This document shows positions 11,101-20,861 of a stretch of DNA of 64,000 nucleotides, in pieces. The DNA is from Clytia hemisphaerica (lineage: Eukaryota; Cnidaria; Hydrozoa; Leptothecata; Clytiidae). How positions within the stretch are numbered: position 1 is the first letter of the stretch; each line of letters starts with the position of its first letter. The notes beneath the pieces are model-generated. The model saw only the letters and a list, made by a program, of their open reading frames with translations. It did not search any database and was not told the DNA's origin. A program made the position numbers and the translations under genes. The stretch covers positions 1 to 64,000 of the forward strand of contig CACVBU010000554.1 of the NCBI GenBank assembly GCA_902728285.1, written 5' to 3'.

Positions 11101-14100
11101 AAAGCTCGCTCCCAACAAAGACATTGCTTCTCGTATCTATTATCAACAACTGAAGAAACTCGATCGTCCAGAGAACAACAAAGACAAAGCCGACATCCTT
11201 GAATCGGAAGCCAAGTTGCAAAAGCTTGGGTACGTTGAGTATGTCGAAAACCTTACACCTGAGCAACAATCAAGACTGAGGGAAACAACCAACCAAAATT
11301 TCATTCCATGGCGTGCCGTCTGGAAGGAGAGTTCTGTCAGCACTCCGTGCCGTGTTGTATTTGATGCATCGCATCCAACATCATCTGGTGTCAGCCTCAA
11401 TGGCATCCTGGCCAAAGGGCAAAACAACTACAACAAACTGCAAAATCTTCTCATCCGTTGGTCAACACACCTGATTGGCATCCACACTGACATCCGAAAG
11501 ATGTACAACACCATTAATCTACATCAAGAGCACTGGCAATTCCAGAGGTACATATGGCAAAAAGACTTGGATCCATCAAAAATCCCTAAAGAAAAAATCA
11601 TTAAGACGCTCATTTATGGAGTCAGATCATCAGGAAATCAAGCGGAATGTGGTCTGCGATCCATTGGTCAACTCTTCAGCAAGGAGTACCCTGAAGTCAA
11701 CCGTATCATCAAAGAAGACGTTTACGTTGATGACTGTATCACAGGAGAGTCATCCACCAAAGAAGCATTCAAACGTGCAGATGAACTACAGTCTGTCATC
11801 AACAGAGGAAACTTCACTCTCAAAGGCTTCACTTTCTCTGGAATGAAACCAACCGAAGACTTATCAGAAGACGGTTCAAGCATCTCTGTTGGAGGAATGA
11901 GATGGTTCCCTGAAACCGACGAACTCACACTCAGTATCTCAGACCTCAATTTCTCCAAGAAGAGGAGGGGAAAGAAATCTTCAAAAGCATCTAACATCAT
12001 CCCGGACAAGCTAACACGTAGAGATTGTGCATCCAAAGTTGCAGAAATTTTCGATCTGACAGGGAAAATGTCACCAATCGTTGCTTCAATGAAACTCGAT
12101 CTTCACGAATTAACAGCACGACAACTTGACTGGAATGATATTATTCCTGATGAACTCCGTCAAATGTGGTTGGACAACTTCAAAATGATGAAAGACCTCG
12201 GAGAAGTACGTTTCAAACGCGCCATTGTACCAGAAGATGCTCTCAACACAGACATACACACATTGGACTTTGGCGACTCAAGCAAATCATTAATTTGCAC
12301 CTGCATTTATGCACGATTCCAACGGAAAAATGGTTCATTCTCCTGCCAACTTGTGTTTGCAAGAACACGCACAGTACCAAAAGGACTCTCATTGCCACGT
12401 GCTGAACTACTTGCTGCACTTATCAACACTCACACTGGTGAAGTAGTTCGTAGATCATTTGGAACACTACACAAGTCCTCACTCAAATTCACAGATTCAC
12501 AAATTGCTCTCCATTGGATCTCCAATGATGAAAAGCCACTGAAGTTGTGGGTCAGAAACCGTGTGGTAGAGATCAACCGTTTCAAGTCAAAAGAAGACTG
12601 GTTCTACATACCAACAAACAACATGATTGCTGATCTTGGAACCAGACGTGGTGCAACCATTGCTGATGTCAGCCAAGACTCAAAGTGGATGAACGGTATG
12701 GACTGGATGAGACTTCCATCGACGGAATTTCCAATCAAATCTGCTCAAGACCTGAAAGTAACTGACTCGGACATCAAAGAAATCGACAAAGAGAGGACAA
12801 TTCTTGTTCATCATGCTTCAACTACACCTGATCCAATTCAACTTGCAAAACAGAGGTATCAATTCTCCAAATATCTGATCGACCCTAACCATCGTAGATT
12901 TTCAATCACTGTTCGCATCTTGGCATATGTTATTCGATTTTGCAAAAGTTTCATATCAAAATGGAAACAAAAGAAAACGTTGATTGTCCAAACTTCTAAA
13001 CCACTCATCCTATCAAATGAAGAAATCATCAGAGCTGAAAAGTATTTCTATCAAAAGGGCACAATGGAAGTACAACATTTTCTACCAAAATCAAAGTATG
13101 ACAAAATCTCACAAGTCAAGGACAACATTCTGATGTACACGGGCAGAATCTTGCCAACAACACAAGTTTCTGTTGTTGGACGTTACACTGACACCATGAA
13201 AGACCTCACATCAACGACATTTATGGTTCCAATCCTAGACAACAACTCACCAATTGCTTACAGCATTGCTTCAGAAGTTCATTGGCACGATCCAAACACT
13301 CAGCATTGTGGCATCGAAACAACTCTACGACACGTTTTAAAGAAATGCTTCATCATCAATGGCCGAAATCTCATGAAAAGGATCAAACGCTCATGTCAAA
13401 GATGTAGATTTCTGGAAAAACGCACCGTTCAAATGGCAATGGGACCCATTCCAATCTTCAATTTGACAATCGCACCATCATTCTATTTCACTCAAATGGA
13501 TTTATCTGGTCCTTACTCATCTTATTCACCGCACCATAAACGTACCACTGTCAAAGTATGGTTGATTGTGTTTTGTTGCTGTTCAACAAGTGCAGTGAAG
13601 ATCAAGACAATGGATGATTACTCAACAACAGCCTTCATCCAAGCCATTACACGCTTTGCTGCAGATCATGGATTCCCAAAACGACTAATGTGTGATGAAG
13701 GAAGCCAATTGGTTAAGGGCTGCAAAGAAATGAATATCAACCTACTTGATTTGCAGCACCATCTCAGCAAGACGAAAGTCGATTTCCAAGTATGCCCCGT
13801 TCAAGGACATAATATGAATGGGAAAGTTGAACGGAAGATACAAGAAATAAACAATTCCATCAGTAAATCACTCAACAACCAAAGATTATCTATTCTCCAA
13901 TGGGAGACATTAACAGCTTCAATTGCTAACCAAATCAACAACTTACCCTTGGCTATTGGAGATGTCACCGGAGATTTCGAGTGCCTAGACCTCATTACAC
14001 CAAATCGATTAATGCTAGGCAGAAACAACGACAGAGCAATCGACGGGCTCATACTCTGCGATCATCCCACCAAGATCCTGAAGGATAACGAAAAGGTATT

Positions 14101-14449
14101 CGATACATGGTTTGACGTTTGGCTCACCGTACATGTTCCAAAATTGGTCAAGCAAACGAAATGGTACGTAAGCGATCAAATTAGTGTTGGAGACATTGTT
14201 TTGTTCATTAAACATGAATCATCATTATCAAACAAATATACATACGGTTTGGTAAAGGAATTGGAGTTTGGAGATGACTTGTTGCCACGAAAGGCAAAAA
14301 TTGTATATAGAAACGAAAATGAAACTGTTATGCGCGAAACCCATCGTGCTGTACGTGGACTGGTAATAATTCATCATGTAGATGAATGTGACTATTTACA
14401 TGAACTTGGCATACTAGCCAAAAATATAGACTTCGCTTCCAAAGTTTAA
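8117..14449 (+). CDS. BEL/Pao gag-pol polyprotein
   Basis: This intact 2110-residue polyprotein supports retrotransposition. The domain order is as follows. A Ser/Thr/Asp-rich N-terminus carries a tandem heptapeptide (residues ~45-95). A DUF1759-type gag region (~340-500) has KFSGADTDDFYTFKDKF. Cys/His clusters lie at ~556-650. The retropepsin is marked by DSGCSD at ~730. The reverse transcriptase has the catalytic YVDDC at ~1202. RNase H has FTDSQIALHW at ~1457. An integrase HHCC zinc motif lies at ~1722-1765, and the DDE core has Asp in MDLSGPY (~1794), Asp in CDEGS (~1858) and Glu in GKVERK (~1901). A DUF5641-like tail has GDIVLF at ~2025. No stops or frameshifts are seen and all catalytic residues are present, so the element may be competent. 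The ATG is 92 bases past the 5' LTR. Confidence 0.95.
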   Translation: MSLRRSTRKTKRISDYSVFNSLGRSSLDESPETSEQLLDTSYESPDTSDKSPDTSDKSPDTSDKSPDTSDKSPDTTDKSPDTSYKSPDTSDRSQEDTLPTESSKQVDIKPKVPHSTQSDIELSRHIMSPKAEVEAEILIEEITDLIIENPISSDTIAENDAIVTQLLDLRIPLRNFKKLFKTENLNKELIEGIEKTLQDIREYFKLAREFKQAATAAQVKQTTDAQKRHTESMEFTVTEIIRLLTELTTYFQQSLDDITDAELIEIKNDKSHKTDIINKVVKKYELILQTEFTKTETKTVVSNIGVNYKLMTSLKSTFYESLDKQIKDRDVYKQKLFNNSKLNITLHKFSGADTDDFYTFKDKFNKLHLHTTPKHLLPELLKNNFLKGPALSMVKSMNDIDNIWKQLKFAYGDVKMMLSKKIKHVASMEPLSKSKNHELAHSLSRLITAIKEIIQLAEIHGIEQHLYYSEGLHHIYSLLGEPTLTRWLRKSTDEDFTPRQSWYHFVKYLEQEQKLQQTKLTVTQTYLDKPKPPRTDRGPNGKGRSGYYNNPDNRLCNICDSEPGQDNHLPSKGPAGKQIIQYHTCHKFAELSPANRYAVLQAKGYCYQCLFPGASISHGRHKEGKCQRDFACPHASHQDYPRKHILVCHDHKDTDANKKLLEKYKSKYLKNPNLPPFTKNISLSFHSCFKTTPSSNPSTSPDYQSTSDDEGIYLLQNVVINHKVFTVFFDSGCSDFIVKHSAIKKLGTNVTQESSEITSIGGVGTSTQTTLGTYNVQIPMMNGQLASLRGVCMDQITSTFPRYPLTEVFQQICKTYSKDPSTLPKPSAHVGGDVHLMLGIKYNRYYPKLIYQLPSGLAIYQSVFRNSDGGSGIIGGPHQIFTAIHNQFYGTSNMSGFFTRQYKIYKDGININPDASHLSFPSRSIKRFETSESTGSEITYRCVSCRNCKDCKNSEHQREISIKEEVEQSIIDASLDINLDTQTIIAKLPFIDRPSKLAPNKDIASRIYYQQLKKLDRPENNKDKADILESEAKLQKLGYVEYVENLTPEQQSRLRETTNQNFIPWRAVWKESSVSTPCRVVFDASHPTSSGVSLNGILAKGQNNYNKLQNLLIRWSTHLIGIHTDIRKMYNTINLHQEHWQFQRYIWQKDLDPSKIPKEKIIKTLIYGVRSSGNQAECGLRSIGQLFSKEYPEVNRIIKEDVYVDDCITGESSTKEAFKRADELQSVINRGNFTLKGFTFSGMKPTEDLSEDGSSISVGGMRWFPETDELTLSISDLNFSKKRRGKKSSKASNIIPDKLTRRDCASKVAEIFDLTGKMSPIVASMKLDLHELTARQLDWNDIIPDELRQMWLDNFKMMKDLGEVRFKRAIVPEDALNTDIHTLDFGDSSKSLICTCIYARFQRKNGSFSCQLVFARTRTVPKGLSLPRAELLAALINTHTGEVVRRSFGTLHKSSLKFTDSQIALHWISNDEKPLKLWVRNRVVEINRFKSKEDWFYIPTNNMIADLGTRRGATIADVSQDSKWMNGMDWMRLPSTEFPIKSAQDLKVTDSDIKEIDKERTILVHHASTTPDPIQLAKQRYQFSKYLIDPNHRRFSITVRILAYVIRFCKSFISKWKQKKTLIVQTSKPLILSNEEIIRAEKYFYQKGTMEVQHFLPKSKYDKISQVKDNILMYTGRILPTTQVSVVGRYTDTMKDLTSTTFMVPILDNNSPIAYSIASEVHWHDPNTQHCGIETTLRHVLKKCFIINGRNLMKRIKRSCQRCRFLEKRTVQMAMGPIPIFNLTIAPSFYFTQMDLSGPYSSYSPHHKRTTVKVWLIVFCCCSTSAVKIKTMDDYSTTAFIQAITRFAADHGFPKRLMCDEGSQLVKGCKEMNINLLDLQHHLSKTKVDFQVCPVQGHNMNGKVERKIQEINNSISKSLNNQRLSILQWETLTASIANQINNLPLAIGDVTGDFECLDLITPNRLMLGRNNDRAIDGLILCDHPTKILKDNEKVFDTWFDVWLTVHVPKLVKQTKWYVSDQISVGDIVLFIKHESSLSNKYTYGLVKELEFGDDLLPRKAKIVYRNENETVMRETHRAVRGLVIIHHVDECDYLHELGILAKNIDFASKV
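8228..8400 (+). repeat. 21-bp in-frame tandem repeat in gag
   Basis: About eight copies of a 21-bp unit encode a SPDTSDK heptapeptide, with variants TTDK, TSYK and TSDR near the edges. It expands the disordered N-terminus of the BEL gag without breaking frame. Confidence 0.9.
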
Positions 14450-14465
14450 TTTTCATTTGGGGGAG

Positions 14466-15234
14466 TGTTAAGTTAATGTTTGAATCTGTATATAAAAAAA
14501 AATTTAAAATCAAAACAAAACAAAAATTTTATAATTTATGCAATTTCAGTAAAATTTATTCAATTTAATTTAATTTATTCATGACATCATAATTTATTTT
14601 CACTAGCTAATTATTTATACTAATTTATTCATGACAATTTATTTGACCTTTGACCTTGACCTCACTTCTTAGGCTACCATTATGATGAGTCATCATGTTG
14701 GAATTGGCATGCCAACATGGTAGATAAAAGGTGTGTCTCAAAGTCAGTCTTGCTAATGCCACTAGACAGTAAGCATCATGCAACTTAGTCATTCATAAAT
14801 TCAACATGGCTACCATTGTTCCATGTGGCACTCAGTGAGCACGCATTCAGTCTCAGCCTCTGCTCACATTTTGATTTTGGATTTGATTTATTCATGGTTC
14901 ATTTTGTTTGTTTACACATTTGACCTTTTCATTTACCTACTGGCATCATTTCACAGCATCCACATTTGGCCAGCTGGTAAGTTTCTTTCACTGACACACC
15001 TTAAGTTAGGACTTCTTTACTTTTGTGACTTAGATATTATTCATCTCAGACATTTTATTTATTTCCTACATAATTATAGATTCACTCATAGACTTAGGCT
15101 TATTTTCTTTCATTGTCAAACTTTATACTTACGCTATTTTCATTTTACATTATTTAGTTTGACGGTTTATCAATATCAATACAAATCGTACAAAACTCGC
15201 CTGATTAATGCCCGCCAGCACCGGTAACCCCACA
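14466..15234 (+). repeat. 3' LTR of BEL element
   Basis: This 769-bp copy of the 5' LTR is one A shorter in the early A-run and has a single visible substitution (TTTACACATTTG versus TTTATACATTTG). Confidence 0.95.
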
Positions 15235-15239
15235 AAAGT

Positions 15240-15960
15240 TTGTCTGTTTTTTCAAAAAACATACAAAACGGTTACATGTGGACAAAAAAGCTTTGTACGT
15301 AAGAAGAAGCACTTCAACTACCATTCTTAGAAATACTTGTACAAAAAAATCCAATCAAACCATACAGTTTCTTTGTCTGAAATATTGATGAAAAAGTTGA
15401 GGCACAATCAGTTTCAAAATTAGATGTCCAAAGTGCAACCACCAAAAGCGAAAATAAGAAAAAGAAGTCTTTACACAGGCTAACTCTAAAAGGTCTAAAA
15501 CAGCATCTAATACAGTAACATGAAAACCAGAATATGATTCTTCAATAGGAATTGAAACTATAAAGTGTACTGTGACAAACAATTTGTCAGGTCTAATAAA
15601 ATTAATAACAGCACTGTTAACATTGACAATCAAACAAAGGATTTTCTGTACCAGAGCTGAGTTCTACCATTTTGGGCTGTTGAAGAACGCTCACTGGCTC
15701 CCTTGCGGGTGAAAATCTTTGATCTGTCAATCATATTTTCTCAAAAAAGAGTACGCAAAGTGATTCTAGCTTTATTATAGTGCTGCAGACTATCAGTGGA
15801 TAGTATTCAATTATCACTATCCCTTTTATTACATTTTTGGAACTTTTGAATTCACATACTGAATGTGAAAAATCTACTTTTTGTGGGGTTTTTTGCAAAC
15901 CTCAAACCTTAAACCTTTTTATTTTTGCCTTGTATTTAAGAACATATTCTAATTCCCTTG
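15240..15960. other. Intergenic, no gene seen
   Basis: No recognised gene or repeat boundary was found. A 92-codon minus-strand open frame at 15355-15633 has no recognisable motif and is probably chance. Confidence 0.35.
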
Positions 15961-15964
15961 GGAA

Positions 15965-16260
15965 TTGAAAAATGTTTTGCAAAGGAGGAGCATGTTTTAC
16001 CGAGTTTCGTGTTCGTGTTTGTTCCTTTACGTTGGTAAAACTACAAACAAATTCAATCAAAGATTTAAAGAACATTCAAAGACTTCTGCAGTCTTAGAGC
16101 ACTCTAAAACATGCAGTGTGGGAAAGAAGAAATCCGACTTTGCTGTCCAATATTTGGAAAGCATGTATTCCAGAGGGAAATATTCTCTATCTGAGAGAGG
16201 ATATCTTTGGAATGAACATTAAAGAAGTGTACTCAACATTCAGAAAACTTTGAAAAGTTG
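15965..16260 (+). pseudogene. GIY-YIG endonuclease remnant of a Penelope-like element
   Basis: The frame at 15965-16222 contains a GIY-YIG-type core, reading LYVGKTTNKFNQRFKEHS, followed by KTSAVLEHSKTC and later RGKYSLSERGYLWNEH. The order YVGKT, then R-KEH, then a downstream Glu-bearing helix matches the C-terminal nuclease of Penelope-like retroelements. No reverse transcriptase precedes it, so it is a 5'-truncated relic. Family assignment rests on motif recall; other GIY-YIG retroelement endonucleases cannot be excluded. Confidence 0.5.
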
Positions 16261-16360
16261 ATTTTATATGATGAATGTATATTTTGTATTTGTCTGATAT
16301 CTGCTTTAATGATGCACATTTAATAACCAATTTTTGTATATTTTTAAAACTAAATAATAA

Positions 16361-16395
16361 CTACTGATGATGATATAAAATATCGAAACATGTTT
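16361..16395 (+). ncRNA. Possible degenerate hammerhead ribozyme core
   Basis: CTGATGA at 16364-16370 is followed by a small hairpin (GATAT-AAA-ATATC, 16372-16384) and then GAAAC, the arrangement of a hammerhead core. The palindromic ACATGT that follows could form a minimal stem III in a dimer. An unpaired T sits between CTGATGA and the hairpin, and stem I is not evident, so activity is doubtful. Penelope-like elements are known to carry such motifs, which fits its place just after the GIY-YIG remnant. Confidence 0.3.
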
Positions 16396-16817
16396 TAAAA
16401 TAAAAATTAATATGCTTTAGTTTTGTTACCCGACTTTGCCTGACTATGCTACTTTATTGATTTTGTTTTACCGAGTTTGTTTACAGATACATCTTTAAAA
16501 ATCATTCTAAGATCTTGAAACTTTGGCTAGGTCTTCCCTGGCATATCAAATCACAGCCTTTAAAAGTAGCAAAGGCTGACATCTTTAGTTAGGATATCTA
16601 CTCTCTAGATTAGAAACTCCATGCACTTTTTGACGGTCATTAGTTTGCTTTCAAGACGTTGGAAACCATCTAAAGTTATTTGTCGGACACCCAGTATGGA
16701 TATACATTTGACCTGAGTGTCTTACCATATCAGAAGAGTAGAAGAGTAGTAACAACCTTAATTCTCTACTGCTAACTACTGTAAAAGTAATGATTATTAA
16801 TCTTATTCATATTTTAG

Positions 16818-19204
16818 GTCTAAAGTTACGTTCAAGATTACGTTAACATCCGACCCAAAATTACCATTCAAAGTGTAAGTTAATTCACCAAATTTAAGTG
16901 TATCAGGAAAGGAGAATCTAATCATCCACATGTTTTTTACCAAGATTGAAATTAGAACAATGAATAAATATTTTTTCTTCAATTGATGTCCCATTCAGAA
17001 GCCACTTATTCAATTTAACAGTTAAAAGTTTTTTGATCAAAATAATTTGATACTTTTCTATGGACTATTAAAGATATTTCTTTATTTTTAGTTTGAGTGT
17101 TCCAGAAAATACACCTTTCACTGCTGTTCTAAAGTTTGCAGCGGAAGAGGTAATGTTTGAATATAACTATATAACTAATATTAACTATGTATGTTAGTAG
17201 CATGATAATGATTGTACACAAGCAATATGCTGTTCCATAAAATTTCCATACAGGGGGGGGGGTGGACGAACTTTTTCAAGTGAAAACAGATTTCTTGGAA
17301 AAGTGTAGATACCCCCTGGAAAATGACAAAATTAACAAAAGAACTTTTCATGTCTTAAAGTGAGGGTGGACGAACTAAAATTAGTTGTTCACCCCCTGGA
17401 AATTCTTCTCAGATTACCCCCTGGAAATGTTCGTACACCCCCTCCCCCTGTATGGTCATCCAACTTACCCACTCCTTTTTGAGTAATTTTGAATTACATC
17501 CACTGACCTTCTTACCTTTAATATTAGTTTTGAAGTCCTTTACATCGCAGAAACGAAACTCTTTTTTGTTCCTCATGTTTTTTAACTATATCCCTGTCTC
17601 AGTGACCCGGTGCGAATCTTTCAGCAAGTTGGGGTAAAATAAAGGAGCTAAATCTTATGGGAATGAAAAATCGTAATTTTTAGGTGTTGATTTGGAATTC
17701 TGACAGCTCAACATTATAATGTTTTTTCCTTATTAGGATCAATCAACATTTGCAATGCGGATATCATTTCAGGGTCTTTTCCTCATCATTTTTAGCTTAA
17801 TTTTAGTGGAAAAACCGGATTGTTACACGGGAATGCTTAACTGCGAGAAAACATATACAAAAGAAGTATATTAAGAATATAGAGCCTAAGCAACTTGATT
17901 AATCATTTTTTGGATTTTATTTTCATTTAATTTCTTTTTCATCTACAGTTTAAAGTTCCTCCAGCAACAAGTGCAATTATCACAAATGGTGAGTACTTCT
18001 CTCTTTCTTTCTTCTGAAAACTTTTTTCATAATGGATAATTCCAATTATTTTTAATTTACGACCTGAAAATGGCTTGAATCACAATTGACTGCTTTAAAA
18101 CATGCAGTCTTGTATAATCATCGTAGCATAAAATGTCACCTATTGGTAGATAACACAGTTTACTATTGCACTCGTGTCGGCAGCAATAACTTCCTTTGTC
18201 TTTGCCAAACTAATATATATTGAATCTTATGCTCTGTATTTCTTTATTCTTTAGATGGTATTGGAATCAATCCATCACAAAGTGCTGGTAAGATATCAAA
18301 TGTTTCTGGCTTTCTCTGATTTACTTTTGAATTTTTAGTTCGAAATAGAACTGTTAGATCCAACAAATAATTGAACAACTTAAATTTCACACAAATAATG
18401 TTTGTCGGAAGGAGCAAAATTTCTCTAATATTGTACATATAACTTCGTCCTCCGGGGGTGGGCACTTGATTCGGAAACGACTGTATGTGCGGCCCAAAAT
18501 TAGGCCTTTGAAATCGGACAGTGCAGAGAATTTTGAGTAAATTTGGGCGAAAAATCGACCCTTGTGCGGTGCATTTTCTTGAAAATGTTTTACCATTTTC
18601 AGGCAAATTTAGGTCATAGGTCACATTTTGCAAATTTTACTTCTTCCCAAAATACAATGCATACCATTTAACGCTTTGACGTTAAAAATGTCAAGTAAGA
18701 GTTTAAGAAACGGTCTGCGTTTTTGATGAAGCAAACAGAGTATGTACCTCGAAAAAAGTGAATTTATATAAATGAGAATTGTGATTTTTATTGATTTTTA
18801 TGACCGGATAACTCTTGCATCGATTTTGAAAGATAAACATCATTATTATTATGTAGACTGCTTCAAAACAAACTGAACAACTTCATCAAACAAAATCAAC
18901 CTTGAAAAGACCTGAAATAATGAACGTTTTAATGAATCAACGGATCCTGCACTAATGTACTTCCCAGTCTTCTCAAAGGTAACGAATCGAGTGGAAATTG
19001 AACCTACGACCTCTCAATTCCCACTCGATTCGTTACCTTTGAGAAAACTGGGAAGTACATTAGTGCAGGATCCGTTGATTCATTACCTATAAGTAATACG
19101 CACTTGATTTCACACAATGAACATTTTCTTTTCTAGGTAATGTGTTCTTAAAACACGGACAAGAACTTCGACTTATACCACGAGATCGTGTTGGCACATC
19201 ATGA
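16818..19204 (+). CDS. UFM1: Ubiquitin-fold modifier 1 (UFM1)
   Basis: UFM1 is a small ubiquitin-like protein that is conjugated to lysines, notably on the ribosome at the ER, by UBA5-UFC1-UFL1. Coding exons are 16818-16874, 17092-17149, 17949-17988, 18255-18287 and 19137-19204, all with AG/GT borders and matching phases. The encoded segments read KVTFKITLTSDPKLPFKV, LSVPENTPFTAVLKFAAEE, FKVPPATSAIITN, DGIGINPSQSAG and NVFLKHGQELRLIPRDRVG, then Thr-Ser-stop. The first exon begins with the last base of a split codon, probably the ATG, so the initiator should lie in a separate upstream exon that I could not place. The C-terminal Gly followed by two residues means a UFSP protease must trim the precursor. 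AATAAA lies at about 19260. Confidence 0.95.
17251..17450. mobile_element. 200-bp TA-flanked MITE in UFM1 intron
   Basis: The ends CAGGGGGGGGGGTGGACGAA and TTCGTACACCCCCTCCCCCT are inverted, with TA on both sides (17249-17250 and 17451-17452). Internal ACCCCCTGGAAA blocks are repeated. It is noncoding and lies in the intron between the second and third recognised UFM1 exons. Confidence 0.7.
18932..19083. mobile_element. 152-bp near-perfect foldback MITE in UFM1 last intron
   Basis: Arms of about 63 bp (starting ATGAATCAACGGATCCTGCA) are inverted copies separated by roughly 26 bp. TA lies on both sides (18930-18931 and 19084-19085). The loop on the minus strand reads GTAGGTTCAATTTCCAC, faintly like a tRNA T-arm. 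In the pre-mRNA it would form a strong hairpin just upstream of the last exon. Confidence 0.85.
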
Positions 19205-19267
19205 GATACCATAAATGCATCCTTTTTTATCATTTTTATTTATGTAGGTATTAATTGGAATAATAAA

Positions 19268-20861
19268 TTTTTAATTTGGTATAAAATACTTTTTCTCCGA
19301 ATTCAATTTTGAATCCCAGAGTTTAAAATTTCGAAACCAATCAAAGCACGAGCATAGAAGTTTTGTGTTGCTGAAGCCATAGCCGATCATTGCTCAGAAT
19401 TTGAAGGAAAAAGGTTGAAAAAGAATATTCAGCAATCGGGTTTTTCATTACCAGGTTTCCAGAAAGCTAGTTAATGGAGAGGAGCAGTTTTGATTAAAAT
19501 CTAAATATGGATGAGGCAAGCAGGTGTAAAAGAATTTGATTGATTGGTCTTTTGGTTGGACAAAGTGTCGTGAAAGTTTATGGCAAATAATTGGTCTGCG
19601 TGGAATTTTTGACACCTTTTTTCTTTTCTTGATAAAAACATTCAAAAGTCTCTAAATTATAGGTCCTATAGAAATGGTATTTTTACCCTACAGTAAAAGG
19701 CTTAAAAAACGTAGGTGGCTCCCAAAACGTAGGTCGTTATTAAAATGAGGATTCTGACTTTTAGATTGGTCAAAATTAGACGATTTTTGTTTATATTGAA
19801 GGGATGATGGTTATACTGAAAAATGAGTGTTTTTGATGGTGACCGGACGATTCCTCGACGGACGTTTCCCCGACAGACGTTTCCCCGACAGACATTTTCT
19901 CGACGGACGTTTCCCCGACTCCTTGGAAATTGGATATAAAAAGGAAACTTTCTACACCAAATGCCTTTCAGAAAATGCAGATATGCATCTGTGACTTTAG
20001 AAGACGAGTGAAAGATATTGGGGGCCCTAGAATCAGCATTGATAAAACCGAAAATTCTGAAAATGAGTAACAGCAAAATCTTGGAATTCTGTTCCTACCA
20101 GCTTGACTTAATAGCTAATAACAAAGATTAATATTATTATATATATTTGTAGATGCGATTCTTGTATCAATCAATAGAGTACTTAAGGGCTCTGACCATA
20201 GTGAATTTTTCATAATTGCCGTGTTTAAAATGTGTTTTCTGACTGATGTAACCAACAAAAATATGGCATGTTTACATTTTCTGTTAGATAAACTATTCCT
20301 GAACCTGAAAATTGCATTGAAAAAATTTGATGAAGAAGAAAATGAAGACTTTTGCGAGGAAGAGTATTTCAACTTTGAAGAGCTTAGTTTCGACGAAGAA
20401 AAAAAATTTTGCAGTAGATGGTGTATCTTTTACCGAACAATAAAAATTTTTGCGGAAAATTTTTGTAAATGCTTCTTTGTCTCGAAATCTTCAAAATAGT
20501 GGTTTTTCATCAATTTTTCATCTGGATTTTGCTTAAAAAACAGTCATAACTTTTGACACATCTTTTTAGAAAGATTTTCCGCAAAATGTAAAATAGTTCA
20601 ATTCTTTGCGGACAGTTTGAACAAAGTTCGAAACAAAAAGGTTAATTACCCATTAAAACTTAGCACTTTTTATAAAGGAAGGTGATGCAACATATTATTG
20701 ACGTCTTTTTAAAGTTCATAACGTCATTTTTGCAATCAAGTTCTTAATTACTCTTAAGAGGTTTGATTAAGAAGCAATTTATAAAGGCAATTCTTTGTTA
20801 AAAGTGTTAAAGAATCTAAAACATAACTTTTATGTTCAGATACTAAAAAATTTTCTGACTA
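19268..20861. other. Intergenic; short 15-bp minisatellite
   Basis: No gene was recognised. At about 19845-19920 a 15-bp unit (GACGTTTCCCCGACA with variants) repeats about five times. The rest is AT-rich, with short chance frames. Confidence 0.4.

Larger units (their letters stand above)
7251..15239 (+). mobile_element. Complete BEL/Pao LTR retrotransposon with 5-bp target duplication
   Basis: Two LTRs bound a single uninterrupted 2110-codon gag-pol frame. AAAGT is duplicated at 7251-7255 and 15235-15239. The LTRs begin TGTTAAG and end CCCCACA. A polypurine tract (TTTGGGGGAG) immediately precedes the 3' LTR. By eye the LTRs differ by one A-run length change and one C/T substitution in about 770 bases, so the insertion is recent. 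No env frame is present. A tRNA primer-binding site is not obvious in the leader (8026-8116). Confidence 0.95.

Noticed and set aside
15355..15633. 92-codon minus-strand frame near the BEL 3' flank
   Set aside because: No recognisable motif and no supporting neighbour exons.
18244..18633. 129-codon minus-strand frame in the UFM1 intron
   Set aside because: It overlaps a UFM1 exon on the other strand and shows no recognisable domain.
20221..20499. 92-codon plus-strand frame with an acidic stretch
   Set aside because: No domain and no upstream or downstream exon; AT-rich chance frame.
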